A stretch of 64,000 nucleotides of DNA, taken from positions 4,281,501 to 4,345,500 of the forward strand of contig JAQFVV010012446.1 in assembly GCA_028023455.1 (NCBI GenBank), in the 5' to 3' direction. Of this stretch, positions 1-12,359 are shown one piece after another; the stretch's first letter is position 1, and each line of letters starts with the position of its first letter. The translations under genes were made by a program, and so were the position numbers. Below the pieces are notes generated by a model that was not told the DNA's origin, did no database searches, and saw only the letters and a list, made by a program, of their open reading frames with translations. The DNA comes from Epiperipatus broadwayi (taxonomy: Eukaryota > Onychophora > Udeonychophora > Euonychophora > Peripatidae).

Positions 1-820
1 TCAAATATCAGTCACGTGACGTGACGTAATCTTCTTATTTTAAAATTCACTTTCGGAGTGCATTTTGAAATCGCAACCAAATATTTAATATTGATATTCA
101 AATTAGATTGTTATATATTCATTTATTATTATTTCGTTTACTTTTAATAGAGTAAATATTTTTTTTTTTTTTATCCAAATAGAATTCACACGTACATATA
201 TATAAAACACGCGTGTAAATGTCATTCTGTATATAATTTTGATATTTTCAAAGTGGGTTAAAAAACCCTACACTTATATTAATAGCATTTTTTAAAGTCG
301 TCAATATCTTTATGTGTTAAATATATACATATAGATAAATTTAAATCATTATTTCAATGATTTAGAGAATTCAGTCGAAATTGAAAAGCAATATTTCAAT
401 TATAAAATCTTGCTTGCCATTTTAATTAATCTACAAAGATGGCTAATTTTTAAGAAATCTACTATGTAATTATAGAAAATTAGAATTATGTTGTAAATTG
501 ATGGTACGACTATATGTTTGATGTTATGCCATTATATTTAAAAAATTGAATAATTAAGCTAAGCATTTATTTTAGATTAGATAGGATAATGCCAGATTAA
601 TAATTACTTTAATTATTTGTTGGATTGTTTCCATCACGTAATATTAAGAAATGAAAGTCTTTAATAATTATTACTTGTATTCATGTTGTAAGTACAAAGT
701 GCAATAAAGCAATTCCATGTCTCTCATACTTTCCAATATGTAGTTAATAACATCTGTGTAATTCACTAGACTCTCTTCTTATATTAGTTCTAAGTTTAGA
801 TCAGAGCAAAAGAAATTTGT
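1..820. other. A+T-rich sequence, no feature seen
   Basis: Strongly A+T-rich sequence with homopolymer runs and no open frame of note. I see no tRNA-like boxes, inverted repeats or recognisable transposon ends. It is probably intron or intergenic DNA. Confidence 0.6.
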
Positions 821-822
821 TC

Positions 823-1395
823 GGAAGCTAGTGAGTTGGAGAAAAAGATCTATATAGAACAAGATCTCATAAAAAGTGGTTATCCATCAGCTATCATTAA
901 CAAAACCATAAATTGACAAAAAGAAATGTTGAAATCATTATTGGTATTGTATTGTACCCAGAATAGCAGACAAACTAAATGTCTGCAGTGAATATAACAT
1001 CAGAACAGCATCTCAAATTTATGATACACTAAGAAGAATTCTAACATCTACAAAACCTACACTTGAAATGCTGAAAAGGCTAAAACTGTATCATAAAATA
1101 CCATATGAATGTGGAAGAATGTATATTAGTGAAGCCAGTTGTCCCTTTAAAAAGCCATTGAAAGAAGCTGATGATTATAAAAGAGAAAACAGACATATCC
1201 AAAGTAGCAGAACATGCATTATCAATGAACACATGTTCTATTGGGAAAATATGAAAATATTATATAGAGAAGAAAAAGTACGAAGAAGAAAATTCAAAGA
1301 AGCTGACCAGTGTGATTTTATATAATGTCTGGAAGCCACTAATTAACCTTGCTCTAAAGAACAAAGTGGTGAAATCAGGAGGACCCTCATAGATA
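823..1395 (+). pseudogene. Penelope-like retroelement fragment: end of RT plus GIY-YIG endonuclease
   Basis: Conceptual translation reads from a segment with ELEKK and SGYPSAIINKTI, past a stop and frameshift near 915, into IVPRIADKL..YNIRTASQIYDTLRRIL, then LYHKIPYECGRMYISEA and KILYREEKVRRRKFKEA. This order (a 'YIPRIADKL' block, a 'YKIPCxCGxxYIGET'-type GIY-YIG start, then a basic RRRKxKEA segment) is the usual C-terminus of Penelope-like or related GIY-YIG retroelement proteins. Here the YIG is YIS and the first Cys is Tyr, so the nuclease is probably dead. After the stop at 1323-1325 a shifted frame continues as CLEATN or NVWKPLIN-like sequence, which matches the minus-strand copy at 33420-33665. 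Family K follows directly. The family is well supported; the exact clade is inferred. Confidence 0.72.
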
Positions 1396-1422
1396 TATAT
1401 AGGAAATTTCCAGTGATTGTTG

Positions 1423-1770
1423 CCTTTGGTAGAATAGCTCAGTTGGTTCGAGTGTTACCTTAAAAATTCAATATTCAAGAATCTAAAGTTCAAGGTTTGA
1501 TTCCTTGTTAGTACTATCATTGATCAACCAGAAACACCTGCAGAAGAGAGAATCATACCACTCAAAACATTTGTGTTAAATAAAAACAGGCAAAACTCTC
1601 CATACAGTAGTGCCACTCAATGCCAACCAGAATAATCAATGGATGCCAGAAGTCTTGTGCATAATGTATTTAGGAAATTTAAATAAATTTTTAAAATGTT
1701 TCTAAAGACATTCTGTTCTTAATATTAGATGAAGGAAATATTGAACAAATAATTAATACTGAGATGCTAT
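1423..1770 (+). repeat. tRNA-like SINE family K, interrupted by a family B fragment
   Basis: The head reads GAATAGCTCAGTTGGTTCGA (A-box-like) and then GGTTTGATTCC (B box), followed by a body with AACACCTGCAGAAGAGAG and a tail resembling ATATTAGATGATGGAAATAG. The same head, body and tail recur about ten times in the window. About 95 bp of family B sequence (1577-1672) sits inside the body. The element follows a Penelope-like fragment here and again at 33150-33665, so K may be its 3' end rather than an independent SINE. Confidence 0.68.
1577..1672 (-). repeat. Family B terminal fragment
   Basis: This copy carries AGGCAAAACTCTCCATACAG, AGTAGTGCCACTC and ATCAATGGATGCCAGAAG, which also open the longer copies at 17240, 17700, 29224, 43550 and 51192. 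The hammerhead part is missing. The strand is given in the HHR sense. Confidence 0.65.
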
Positions 1771-1799
1771 CATCATAAACTGTCAAACATAATAATTAC

Positions 1800-2385
1800 C
1801 TTATTTATAATTAACCATCATGCATCATTTTATTATAAGTTATTGATGTTATACATTGTTTTTACAAAGTATCATATAATCATTGATGCTCTATCAATCA
1901 CTTGTAGTCAAAAACATGTAACAAATATTTATATAATAGATTAACCATATCTTGTATCTGACTGCAAATAACCCAAGCAATATATACATATAATGTCCGT
2001 TAATTAAAAACTATTGTAATAACAATAATATATATATATATATATAATGATAATTAATTATTATATACAGTCTTTTAATTCGCAGAAGTACATTCGGTTA
2101 ATTCCTTAACTCTCCTCAACTGCTATTAATATAATTAAGATTGAGTATTTATATATTTTGTTCAGATCATCATCATAGCCTTTTCGACCAAATGGAAAAC
2201 TCTGTTTTCTCTTCCGAATCGTCAATTTTTTATTAATCATTTATAATTGGTTCATTAATAACAATACTTATAACTTCATGTTTTATTTGAGGCTAAATGT
2301 TTCTGTTTAATTATATTTGTAATAAATAAATGTATTGAACAATCTTCACACCTTCTTTTCAAATCATATGAGTAAATATACAATT
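1800..2385. other. A+T-rich sequence with a short (TA)n run
   Basis: Non-coding A+T-rich DNA with a (TA)n stretch at about 2029-2046. Nothing else is recognisable. Confidence 0.55.
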
Positions 2386-2475
2386 AAAGATGATCTCCAA
2401 GGTGCATTTCATGTTGAACCAGAACTCAATAGTTGGCCCAGATCACCATCTCTCATATATCCCTATTATATGTAC
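2386..2475 (-). repeat. Decayed family D hammerhead-element remnant
   Basis: Read on the minus strand it aligns with the ribozyme region of family D (GGTGATCTGG, a GTTCTGGTTCAACAT hairpin, then GAAAT). The catalytic CUGANGA has become CUAUUGA, so it cannot be active. It marks an old insertion. Confidence 0.55.
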
Positions 2476-2589
2476 AAATTGTCAAACTTACTCCACCCAT
2501 AACTTTGGCACCATTCATTCTAGATAAATATAGTAATGATCATCAGTAAACATTTACTAAATATCTGTGCATTTGAAAAGGATGTTTCT

Positions 2590-2965
2590 TAATTGATGTG
2601 TTTTACTAGTTCTTACTTATGGATCTGAGACCTGGACACTTAACAGAAGAGTAATACAAAGATTTTAGACCACTCAATGAAGTATGGAAAGATGTCATTA
2701 GGAGTAATAAGAAGGGATTAAAAGGAAAATACTTGAGTGAGAAAACAAACAGGTATCACTAATATTATTAAAAGAATTAAGAGAATGAAATGGAACTGGA
2801 CCGGACATATTGCTAGAAGAGATGATACGTTTTAAAGTGGATTCCAAGAGAGTACAAAAGAGCCGGAAACAGATCGCATGTGAGGTGGTTAAATGAAATA
2901 ATTTTGCTGGTGTTATTTAGAGAAGAGAAGTTTACGGATTTGAGAAACTAGATTAAATTTGGATC
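2590..2965 (+). pseudogene. RTE-like LINE, C-terminal remnant
   Basis: Broken frames give LTYGSETWTLN, then SMERCH-like, then GITNIIKRIKRMKWNWTGHI and ARRDD, then a RPRxRW-like basic end. This is the common region after the reverse transcriptase of RTE-type and related non-LTR retrotransposons ('LLYGSETWTL..RIARLKWxWAGHIARRDD'). There are several stops and frameshifts. Other copies lie at 15645-15960(-), 32000-33140(-), 35728-35935(+), 54080-54760(+) and 59440-59850(+). Confidence 0.78.
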
Positions 2966-3800
2966 ACATGACACATCTAGTGGATCACATGACACATATA
3001 GATGATTAAAAAAATCGATAAATTGTTTATAAATATTGTAAGCAATAAAATAGCTTTTATTACATAAAGAACATTTACTTTTTTAAATGACCTTTTGAAA
3101 ATTAATTCATTCTGTTTTTTTTTCCTTGATTGCAATTTTATTAGACTTACTTCAAAAGAAGGAAAGGAAGATGAAAAAATGGAAAAATTTAAAATCTTGT
3201 TTTGAACAAAAAGTTTCAAATCATTAATTTTGTTAATCATTAGTCTGATATCCTTTAGCTTGTTCAAAATGAACGCTTCTTTTTGACTCAAAAGGAAGTA
3301 ACAAATAAGTAAAAAAAATCTAGTAAATTTTAATACAATTTATATTTATTTTAGAATTGCGATAATGTCACTCTATTTAACATATTGTATATATTATGAT
3401 TTCATTTTTAAAATGTTCAAAATATTAATTAATCTAAAATAAAAAAAGTCACAATATATATTTTAAGGAAAGTTTCCGCCCACAGATTATAAAGAGTTGG
3501 CGATAAGGACGCCCTCTTTAGTTTACTGTATGAGTAAAAGATTTATTTTTATTTTCGGTTGGTTTGAAATTTATATTTAATTTTTCATTAAATTGTATTA
3601 ACATTTATGTCAGTTATTTTAATTTCTAATTAGTTAAATAATATATGGTAAATGTATAATCTGAGATTCAAATCCTAAATAAACTGCAAACATTATAATT
3701 CAAGGGATTTTATTGATCTAATGTTCCGTAATAGAACTTGCAAGAATTTTATGTGGAATTATTTATAACAATATAGATTACATATTTACAATAATAGGAT
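2966..3800. other. A+T-rich sequence; one open frame thought to be spurious
   Basis: A minus-strand frame of 104 codons at 2977-3291 is open, but it is made of A+T-rich codons (Lys, Ile, Phe, Leu, Ser) with no motif I recognise. I do not call a gene. The rest is featureless. Confidence 0.5.
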
Positions 3801-3802
3801 AA

Positions 3803-4131
3803 AGTTGGCACCAATGTGGGCTTTGAGCGTTCCATCATCAGATTTTCAATGAAATGGACGGCTGAAGAGTTGTGGGGTGGGGTGGATTGAAGCCTGTCGA
3901 TTAAAGTATGAAGATTGGCTATCTTAATATAAGCTGAGCATTGATTATATATCTGTGGAGATGATAATCTGGACCAACTGATGAATGCTGGTTTAGCACG
4001 AAATACAAATATTGGTGATTATTTATCTTTTCGACATGTGTGTGATCAAGTGTCCTCAGTATGAGATAGCGAGGATAGTTTAGGATAGTGTGAAAGTCTG
4101 AGTTCAAACCCCCTATATATTACATATTGGA
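3803..4131 (+). repeat. Family D hammerhead SINE-like element, near-complete
   Basis: The element starts near GGCACCAATGTGGGCTTTGA, carries a hammerhead ribozyme at 3963-4023, and ends with GAGTTCAAACCCCC, which looks like a pol III B box. An A-box-like TATGAGATAGC precedes the B box by about 35 bp. Similar elements lie at 21640-21930, 30278-30970, 41275-41690, 41940-42050, 44700-45010 and 52576-53286. The architecture (short retroposon with pol III boxes plus hammerhead) parallels the schistosome Sm-alpha type. That comparison comes from known families, not from a search. Confidence 0.75.
3963..4023 (+). ncRNA. Hammerhead ribozyme, family D
   Basis: Core CUGAUGA is at 3978-3984. Stem II is 3985-3999 (AUGCU, loop, AGCAC; the terminal pair is A-C) and GAAA is 4000-4003. 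The short stem III region runs 4003-4010, with cleavage predicted after A4011 (AUA). Stem I pairs CCAA (3974-3977) with UUGG (4012-4015), then A-U, and after a UGG bulge GAUAAUC (3963-3969) with GAUUAUU. Every universally conserved position is present. Confidence 0.82.
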
Positions 4132-4569
4132 ATGCATGTATGAAAAACCTGTACTGTAGAAAAATCATATATTAAAATAATAATTAGAGGAACTATTACT
4201 TTCAGAAATAGCATGCAAATATTTTCATTTGCTATAATGAGGTTTTAGACGTATTTTTGCCCACTGTAAACTTTAATGAACCTTTTATAATTACTATTTA
4301 CTAATGAAAACATTTACGCTGTCGTTTGTTTTAAATTGTTATGAATGATATATTGTTATTCATCCTACTTTATAAATTAAGCACTACAGATATATTATTT
4401 GTTAACTGAAATTTAAAGTATACTTTTGGATATATAATTTCTAGTTTAATGCATGCTTAGAAATAATCATGAATATATTTACATAAAAAAAGTTGTGAAT
4501 GCAGAAAATTTAACCCTTGTAAATCAAATTATAATAATTTGCTACCTATATAATGTAATAAACAAAGAT

Positions 4570-4700
4570 GAAGATATGTGTAAGAGATATGTGATCTGTA
4601 CCAATTGATGGCTGCTAGTTGAGCACAAAATATCGATCTTGGGGATCGTTTATCTTTTTCACATGTCTTTGGTCATATGTTTCAGGAATGTGTGATAGAA
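4570..4700 (+). repeat. Decayed family D copy
   Basis: It aligns with the ribozyme region of the copy 600 bp upstream: TACCAA, then UUGAUGG in place of CUGAUGA, a GCUAGUUGAGC hairpin, AAAA in place of GAAA, then TTGGGGATCG. Both core boxes are mutated, so it is predicted inactive. Confidence 0.65.
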
Positions 4701-4759
4701 TAGAATCTTGAAATATATCTAAATATTATTATATTTGATGTTTTCACTGGTTGAATGAT

Positions 4760-5385
4760 GTAGATAAATTGTTTTTTGGGGTTAAACCGTGGATTATTTT
4801 CTATTACATACCGATATTTTGACAACTAGCATCTGCCATTGTCAAGGTTAACTTTTGAAAGAAAAATCGTTAGATCTCAACAGTAACGTGACTGAATGCG
4901 AGATGAGAAATGAGATTCTGCTTAAAGTAGTTTAGCATTCAAAATACGAGGCTTATCAAAAATTTTTTAATTCCTTCCGTTTTTTTCGCCTATTAATTTT
5001 AAGTTAATATTAGAAGACAGAGATAAAATGAGAGGTTTCCACATAGCTGGAATACGTTGAACTTCATCAGCTCTATTTAAACCAGTAGGTTTCTGTAATG
5101 TTTCAATTGACTCTCTCATGGTTCTTAAATCATACCTTTCCAAATTAGCAAGTAAATATATAAGTACAGAAAGTTAAATTTAAATATATCTATATATATG
5201 AAGGTAAATTTTAACATGTGCAATATATGCCTTACTTGCTTGAAAAAAGTGAAGCGAATGTTTCAAAATGCATTCATAGTGAGAAAGGTTGGTATGATTT
5301 TTGGGCTGATTGATGCTTGTCATGTGATTGAACTGAGAAAGTCACACTGATAAAAAACAAAAATTCGAAAATATAATTACTATTT
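4760..5385. other. A+T-rich sequence, nothing recognised
   Basis: Mostly unique-looking A+T-rich DNA with no open frame or repeat that I can place. Confidence 0.5.
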
Positions 5386-5387
5386 TT

Positions 5388-5462
5388 TTTCATGTGTCAT
5401 AGCATCGGCCGGAAAGCCGACCTGCTAACCCGGGACAACTGCTTGTAAGGCAGCGGTGATTT
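5388..5462 (-). repeat. tRNA-derived SINE family T, partial
   Basis: The minus-strand copy reads from GCTGCCTTACAAGCAG-like sequence to a decayed B box and then GCCGATGCTATGACACATGA with an A-rich end. The 5' head with the A box is missing. There are five other copies in the window. Confidence 0.7.
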
Positions 5463-5469
5463 TGTATAA

Positions 5470-7480
5470 CTGAAAACATTTGTGCACTAATTTGATTTGT
5501 CATATGTTATATTTTATTGTTCATACATTGGAAATTCCACTTTGTTTTGGATACCTATAGTGCTATTTTGCCAATTTATATTGATTTAACTGCTTTAAAA
5601 AATCTGTAGATGTCAGCACAATACCGATTTCAGAAATTCAAAGAAGTCAGCACTGATTGGTAAATTATTTGTTTTCAGACTTTGAGGATAAGCATTTTTC
5701 TTTTGTTACTTCGGAAAGAAAAGTTAGTTGTGCATTTTCGATAGTTTATATATTTAGGATTATTTATGCAAACTTATGAATATTCATTTGTTTGTGGATA
5801 CAATTAGATTTTATTTTAAAAGGTTTGTTGCTAGGAAACCAAGTTAAATCGTAATTACAATAAAGCAGAAGTTGTGATTGATTCACTAAAAACAAATACT
5901 TTCGTAAACACCAGTGCAGAATTTATTTATAATATTTTAAAAATTATAAATGTAATTTTAAATTTAAAAACAGAATTTTGTTGCTTTGTGTTGTCTGAAA
6001 AAGAATTCGTTTGGATTTTAAAAATGGAGTTTAAATAAAAAGCAATCATCCCTTTAAAAAGGTTATTGTTTTCAAGACACATTTCATTTCAGTACTTTTT
6101 TTTATATTTGCAGAGATAAATATTATCTCTTTGAATGTTTTTCATTTGTAAACTTATATTTGTAATAAATAATGTAAAGATTATCCAAATATGATATAGA
6201 ATAAAGGTTCAATTGTACAAATAAAAATATTGCAAAATCTATTAGAAACTGCCATTATGAGGTTCTGAAAATGGAGCTGGTAGTGAATGAAAGGATAAAA
6301 AAAACTTAGATTTGAGCCATATTTCTTTTACTTCACTTGAAATTTGATTCATAATAAAAAAAAAATTTCAGTCCCTGTTTAGATTTACATTTTTTAATTG
6401 TGTTGGCACTTTAATCTGATTAGTTTATTTTTTGCTTAACTGTCAATGCTTTGATCATATTAATTTTGGTTTTGTTATCTACAAGGACAAAATATTTTTA
6501 ACAATAATGAGAAAAAAGTTATTTTTTAAATTGGTTAAGTGTTTGAGGCTGTCTATTATCAGGTTAATTTCATTTGCTAAATTATTCAATAGTAACAATT
6601 TTGACAGTTGACCCTTCGATGTTCCTTTGAATTTCAACATTTTTTTTGTTCTCACGTTCAATGTAAAATTTAATATCCATTATTACTTATCAGAAAGTAA
6701 TAAATTTGACTTCATTTGATAGATGTTTTTGTTTATTACTGAAATAAATTTTACATGTTCACATTTTTTTTCTATAAACATTAAAAAAATGAGATTGTAA
6801 TAAAAACAAAAAGATTATACGTCATCATTTCTAGAAAGATTATTTTCATTTTACTAAGTCAATGTAATCTTCATTATTTTTTATTTTTTTAAAAAAATCT
6901 GACTGAATATTTATTTATTTCTCTTATATATAATGAAATATGCTTTAAAAGTTTAACATTTTTCAATATTTATTGCAAAATTATGATATTTTCATATTAT
7001 TATAATTAGATCGCTTATTTAGAAAGTTAAGCTTCTAAATAGGTTTAGGCCATATTTGCATTGTCTACTAATATAACATTCTATTTTTGAAAATAAAATA
7101 TTTAAACTTTCAAAGTAAGTTCTTAATAATTTATATTTTTGATATGTAATAAATATTGTGTAAATTATTGTATAAAAAATATCTAACATTGTAAAAAATT
7201 CGCAAATAAACACATTTTTAGTTATTCAAACCATTTTCTTTAAACAATGTCATAAAAATTGTGATGTTGAAAACCTGTTATAATTCAATAGATATACTTG
7301 TCAGAGTGGAGCTTACTTCTATTGGCTTGAAGAATTTCTTGATTTTCTTGCCATCTATCGAATTTTTTTGAATTAATATTTTATATTATAACATATATAG
7401 GAAAATACACATATTACAATATAAAGCTTGTGTAAATTCTCACTAGGGGGTGCATTAGTAAAAGAAACAAAGCAATTTAT
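5470..7480. other. Long A+T-rich unique stretch
   Basis: No feature seen. Short open frames (for example minus-strand ones at 6479-6661 and 7019-7213) are rich in Phe, Leu, Ile, Lys and Asn and have no motif. Homopolymer A/T runs are common. Confidence 0.5.
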
Positions 7481-7482
7481 CT

Positions 7483-7530
7483 GGACATTCATTACTTTGA
7501 GATGGAAAATCGACTGCTGGCATATAAAAT
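7483..7530 (+). repeat. 48-bp dispersed repeat, copy 1
   Basis: This 48-base segment (starts GGACATTCATTACTTTGAGA, ends GCATATAAAAT) is identical to 9501-9548. The flanks of the two copies differ. A weaker relative is at about 54905-54930. Confidence 0.75.
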
Positions 7531-9500
7531 AAATAATTCGAAAAGAAATTAATGAGAATTCTCATTATAAATGTAGAAGAAAATCTGTATAGAAGAAAAG
7601 TATTATTTAATAATATAATTATTATTGTAATTTAAATATTTTTTCTTTAAATTTTAACTTCGTTAAAGTTCAACTTCTTTCACTTTTATTTGAAATACCT
7701 GCTGATAATTCCAGTCATATTTGCTTTCTTCATATTGGATATATTGTTTATTCATAAAAATTATTGAACTAAATATTTCTTAGTGGTATTTCATTTTTTA
7801 AATGGAACCGAATTTTGATTGAGGCACCATAAAAGAATACAAAAAATTTGTTACCAGCATTTATGAAAGCAATTCTTGCTAGCCAATAAAAACAGCTTCC
7901 GTTTAATTGTAACTATGTTTACAACTTATCATCTTAAAAACAAATGTTTTCTCAGTATAATCAGATAGATATTTGATCTAAAATAAATATTTTACAAATA
8001 TGTTGCATAAATAAGCTTAAATATGTAAATAAATGTTTGAAAATTACAATTTTTCTTTTGGAAATATTACAAACAATAAAGCATGCTCTGAAATACATGG
8101 AGCCAAATAGTCTACCAATCATTGTTTCTTTGCATTATGATATAACCAGTCAGGGCATTGTCAGCTTGCTTTAAGATTCAAATTCGTGGTGATATTTGCA
8201 TGTGGTATGTACAATGCTGACATCTTTTGATTTTTTTAAACTAATAACTTTAGTTGTTTCTATACAAAAAAGTGTATATTGGGGGAAATAACAAAATAAC
8301 TGGAAATTAGCGAAGAAAAGCTCAAGTGATAACGGTGCTATTGTAATGCCTCAAATGCCTGGAAATTTATGACTGTTGCTTTCTGTTGATTTTGTTTATA
8401 TTATTCTTGATTTTGGAGTAAACAAGTTTTGTTATAGCATTTCTTCCCATACAACAGATACACACAAATGATTAAAAAAAGACAATTGTATGGATTTGGT
8501 GCAGTTTTTTTCTATTAAAGCTAAAAATAGTTTGTCACTCATGATAGAATGAAGCATATTGGAGAAATATTATTTTGTAATGTATTTAAATATATTTAAA
8601 AAAAGCTTATAGGATGGATAGTGTAGCCTATGGAGAAGTTTGAGAACTTGAAAATAAATTTGTGATCGTTAAGAATTATTAAGGCTCTTTACAAGGTTAA
8701 TTTTTACAAATGTCGATTGAAGGGTATAGAATCAGTGAATGTTAATAATAGAATAAATTTAGACTATTTCTGAGGTGGTTATTAAGTATAACTAAGTTAC
8801 AGGTTTGTGTTAACTAGATTAGGGAAGCTTTAAAATATTTATTACTTTAAAATTTAATTTGTAAATTCTTGGAGAAAGCTTGGAAAAGGTTTTAAAAAAT
8901 CAATGTTTTATTAAAATTCATTATGGATGTATATTTTATACAATGATTCACACTTCCACATAACATAGAGTGGAGATCCAATATCTGCTATATTTTGTTC
9001 CAACACCCTTCACCTGTATAAACTATCCATCATATGTAAAAGCTCATGTTTTGTTGATAAACTTTGATTAAAGTAGTATACATATTGTTTATTGAACTGC
9101 AAATGTACTGTATCTTTCAACATGCACGTATATAACACATGCTTTTTATATGCATAGTATTCATATAGAAATTAAGATTATAGTATAAGCAAAATTTAAA
9201 AAATTATTAATGTAATTATTAATAATAAATCAAGAGGATGCATATACATATATTTTATTGAATATTGTTCACTCATTCATTTAGTGAAAAAAAATTACTG
9301 TATAGGAAAATATCTGACTGTCATCACAATTAAATATGCTCTGGATGATATTGGGGGTTTTCAATAACTGTTTTGTAAAACTTCTAGTATTATGTTTAGA
9401 AAACATTTTATTATGTGGATTACTGTATATCATACTGACCAAAGGGAGAGAAAGAAGATGGTGTGCTTTCAGCATAAACTGGAGACTTTATTAATAGTGA
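7531..9500. other. A+T-rich unique stretch
   Basis: No repeat family or credible coding frame was recognised between the two copies of the 48-bp repeat. Confidence 0.5.
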
Positions 9501-9548
9501 GGACATTCATTACTTTGAGATGGAAAATCGACTGCTGGCATATAAAAT
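9501..9548 (+). repeat. 48-bp dispersed repeat, copy 2
   Basis: Identical over 48 bases to 7483-7530. The open frame running through it (9392-9610) has no recognisable protein features and is not called. Confidence 0.75.
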
Positions 9549-9549
9549 T

Positions 9550-12285
9550 TATTTACATATTTTACTTTTTTTTTAAATGTTATGTAAAAATAGCTGTTCA
9601 TATATCATAAAATGGTATTAAATTTATAAATGTTTTTTATTTGCTTGTTTACATTTTGATTGGATGGTGCATATTGATATTCTGTATACATACTTACAAC
9701 TTTCGCATTCTCACGCATCACACCAATAAATACATTTGAAAGGGATAAATGGCTGCACTTTATGCTAAATTAGCACTTATCAGTTGGTAAATCATGGCAT
9801 GTCTGTATTATTTTATATGTATTTGTGACCATGTAAAAATTATAACTATATTAATTACACATGAGAAAAATATGGTAGTATTGAATTAACTATTTTATAC
9901 TACTATATTCAATAGTAATAAATATATTCCTTATTAATTAAGTTTAAAGTATATATCTTGACTAAAATAATGATAATATAATTTTTAACTTTAAAAATGA
10001 TTGGCTATAGTCATTCAAGTATTTATCTGGAGGCGGTAACATCTTAGTTATGTGAGTAAAAAGCTTTAGCACCTTAACAATAAATTGTAATATATATATA
10101 TATATACTATGAATATTCTAAAAAATTATGGGTTGGAGGGGATTTTATAATATTTCTGATATCTTAATATGAAAAATTGTAAATAAAGATGAGCCAGATG
10201 TAATATGACAAGCTAGTAAAATTGTATAAGATTACAGATAAACTGTTCTTATTCTTTTTATTCCTATTTACCTGTAATTCTTTTGAAAGGTTATTCAGCA
10301 TTAATGAAAAAACGCAGATCATCCTCTACTTAGTCAAGTTGCAGCTGCTTTTGATGGAATAATTCAATCCTCTATTGTTTTTCTGACAGCTTCATTGAAT
10401 GTCGTTTGCAGGTATTAAATTTGCTTAGACATAGATTTATAATCGGAGATTCAAAATTGGGATTATTATTATTATTGAAGCCCTGAAGGCACTTTGTCAA
10501 ATGATATACATCAATATATTAATTTTATTGAAGTGAAAAAATAAAAATCTAAAATTCAAAAGTACAAATCTCTAGTGACATTTATATTAAAGTTATTTAT
10601 CTATTTATTACTGAAACTTGTAAATTACTCTTCTTTCCTGATTTTAACTTCATATTGATTCAGTGATGCTTCAACAACAAATGATGTGTGTCTGTGTGTT
10701 GTAAAAATTATTTTTTATTATTAATCTGTAAGTGTAATTCTGCCTAATTAATGTACCCTATCTGTTTTGGCAACTTATGGAGTTGCAGACTCAGAGGCTT
10801 AATATTCATAGATTGCACCCAAATTTGTCACTTTTTATGACCTCTTAATCCAATAAAGTCAGTAGATCATTAGATTATTTATTTTTTAGCATTACCATGC
10901 AAATGTTAAGTTAAAAAATAAAGTAACAAATTATTTAATGTAATTTAAAGTATAAAGGGTGTAGGTGAAACCGATCCAGTTTATTAAGGTGAATATTTTA
11001 CATAAGAGAAATAATATAAATAAGGACTAATAAAGATATCTAAAATCAAAATTCCAGGGTATTGATTTTGTTGAGAGCTCCACATTGTAGAGATATCTTA
11101 ATTGTAGAAAAGTATATAATTATTGTCATTAAAATTTCTCTTATATTTTTAATAAATATTAAAACTTCAATAAAGGAAATTTTCTATGATATTCAGGCAA
11201 AGAATTATTTTTTAAATTCTTTAATCGGTATCATTAGGTTGACCTCAGAGTATACGACAAGGCTGTTGTGCTTTGGCTTTAATTCATTTTCTTGTGTCTA
11301 TCTTTTTGTTTTTGCATTCATTTGACAGTAAAAACTGGAACTAAATTAATACTGATTTATTAATTTAAAAAAAGTCTTAAGATGTCAGTATTATGCATAC
11401 AAACATTTTTACAAATGAGCTGACAGTCACTCTACAATGCTATGGATTGATGGCTTCTAGTTCTCTCTGCAAACGGGCTTTTGAACATATTCATTTTTTC
11501 ATTGGATTTTGAAAATTAAAACATATACTTTCCATAATTTGTTTTATCTATTTATGATTAATTTTCATAAAACATTTATGCAGTATTTATTTTTTAGAAA
11601 AATAATATGATTAGATTCAGATTTTATTTGAATTTTTACTTTTAAAAGAAAGTCACAAGAAGTCAATAATGTACACAGCAATTTGTATTTGACCAAATGC
11701 GAATGCATTCATACTGACTATAATTCAATTATTTTTATGATTATTTTTAATTATAAATATAATTTTTAATACAATTTTGTTAGCCCAAGCTAATGTGATC
11801 AATAATACATTCAGGCTTTACAAACTAGATTAAGACAATTCTGAATTTATTTTAAATATTTTTACCATCAATGCAGTAATTGAGAAAAAAGTCTATTTTG
11901 AGTCTTTACTATGTAGTTTAATATTTGTTTTATTATATTTTCAAAGTTGAAATAATATTTTTAGGAATAATTTACATTTCTAAACATCTATTTCTAACAA
12001 ATAATTCATTCTTTTTAAAAATATAATAAAAAGTAAACAAGTTGGAAATCGAATATTACCACAGTTAGGAATTCTCAAAAAATATGTAAATTGCTAAGTG
12101 GTTAAATTATTGTTGAAATTTTTAATTAGATTCGTTTCAGATTTAATCTCAATCTTGATAAATCTTTTCACAGTAAATGATAGAATTATATATATCCAGG
12201 AAATAAATAAGATCTAATGTATACATCATATTACATAAATCAATAAGCATCAGAACTTTATTGATGATTATTAGCTCTATATGAA
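9550..12285. other. Long A+T-rich unique stretch
   Basis: It holds a (TA)n run near 10090-10105 and a short (ATT)n near 10466-10477. No coding frame is credible: the 87-codon plus frame at 11062-11325 is hydrophobic and A+T-driven. No transposon end is recognised. Confidence 0.5.
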
Positions 12286-12293
12286 GAACATAC

Positions 12294-12357
12294 TAACCTA
12301 GAACCAGATATTTTCTAGTTGCTGCCTAGAACCAGAGATTTTCTAGTTGCGGAAAAG
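12294..12357 (+). repeat. Two-copy 30-bp tandem duplication
   Basis: CCTAGAACCAGA(T/G)ATTTTCTAGTTGC occurs twice in a row with one difference. It is a simple recent tandem duplication. Confidence 0.75.
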
Positions 12358-12359
12358 TA

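Noticed and set aside
2977-3291. 104-codon minus-strand frame
   Set aside because: Composition follows base composition (Lys, Ile, Phe, Leu), no motif, no splice or promoter context.
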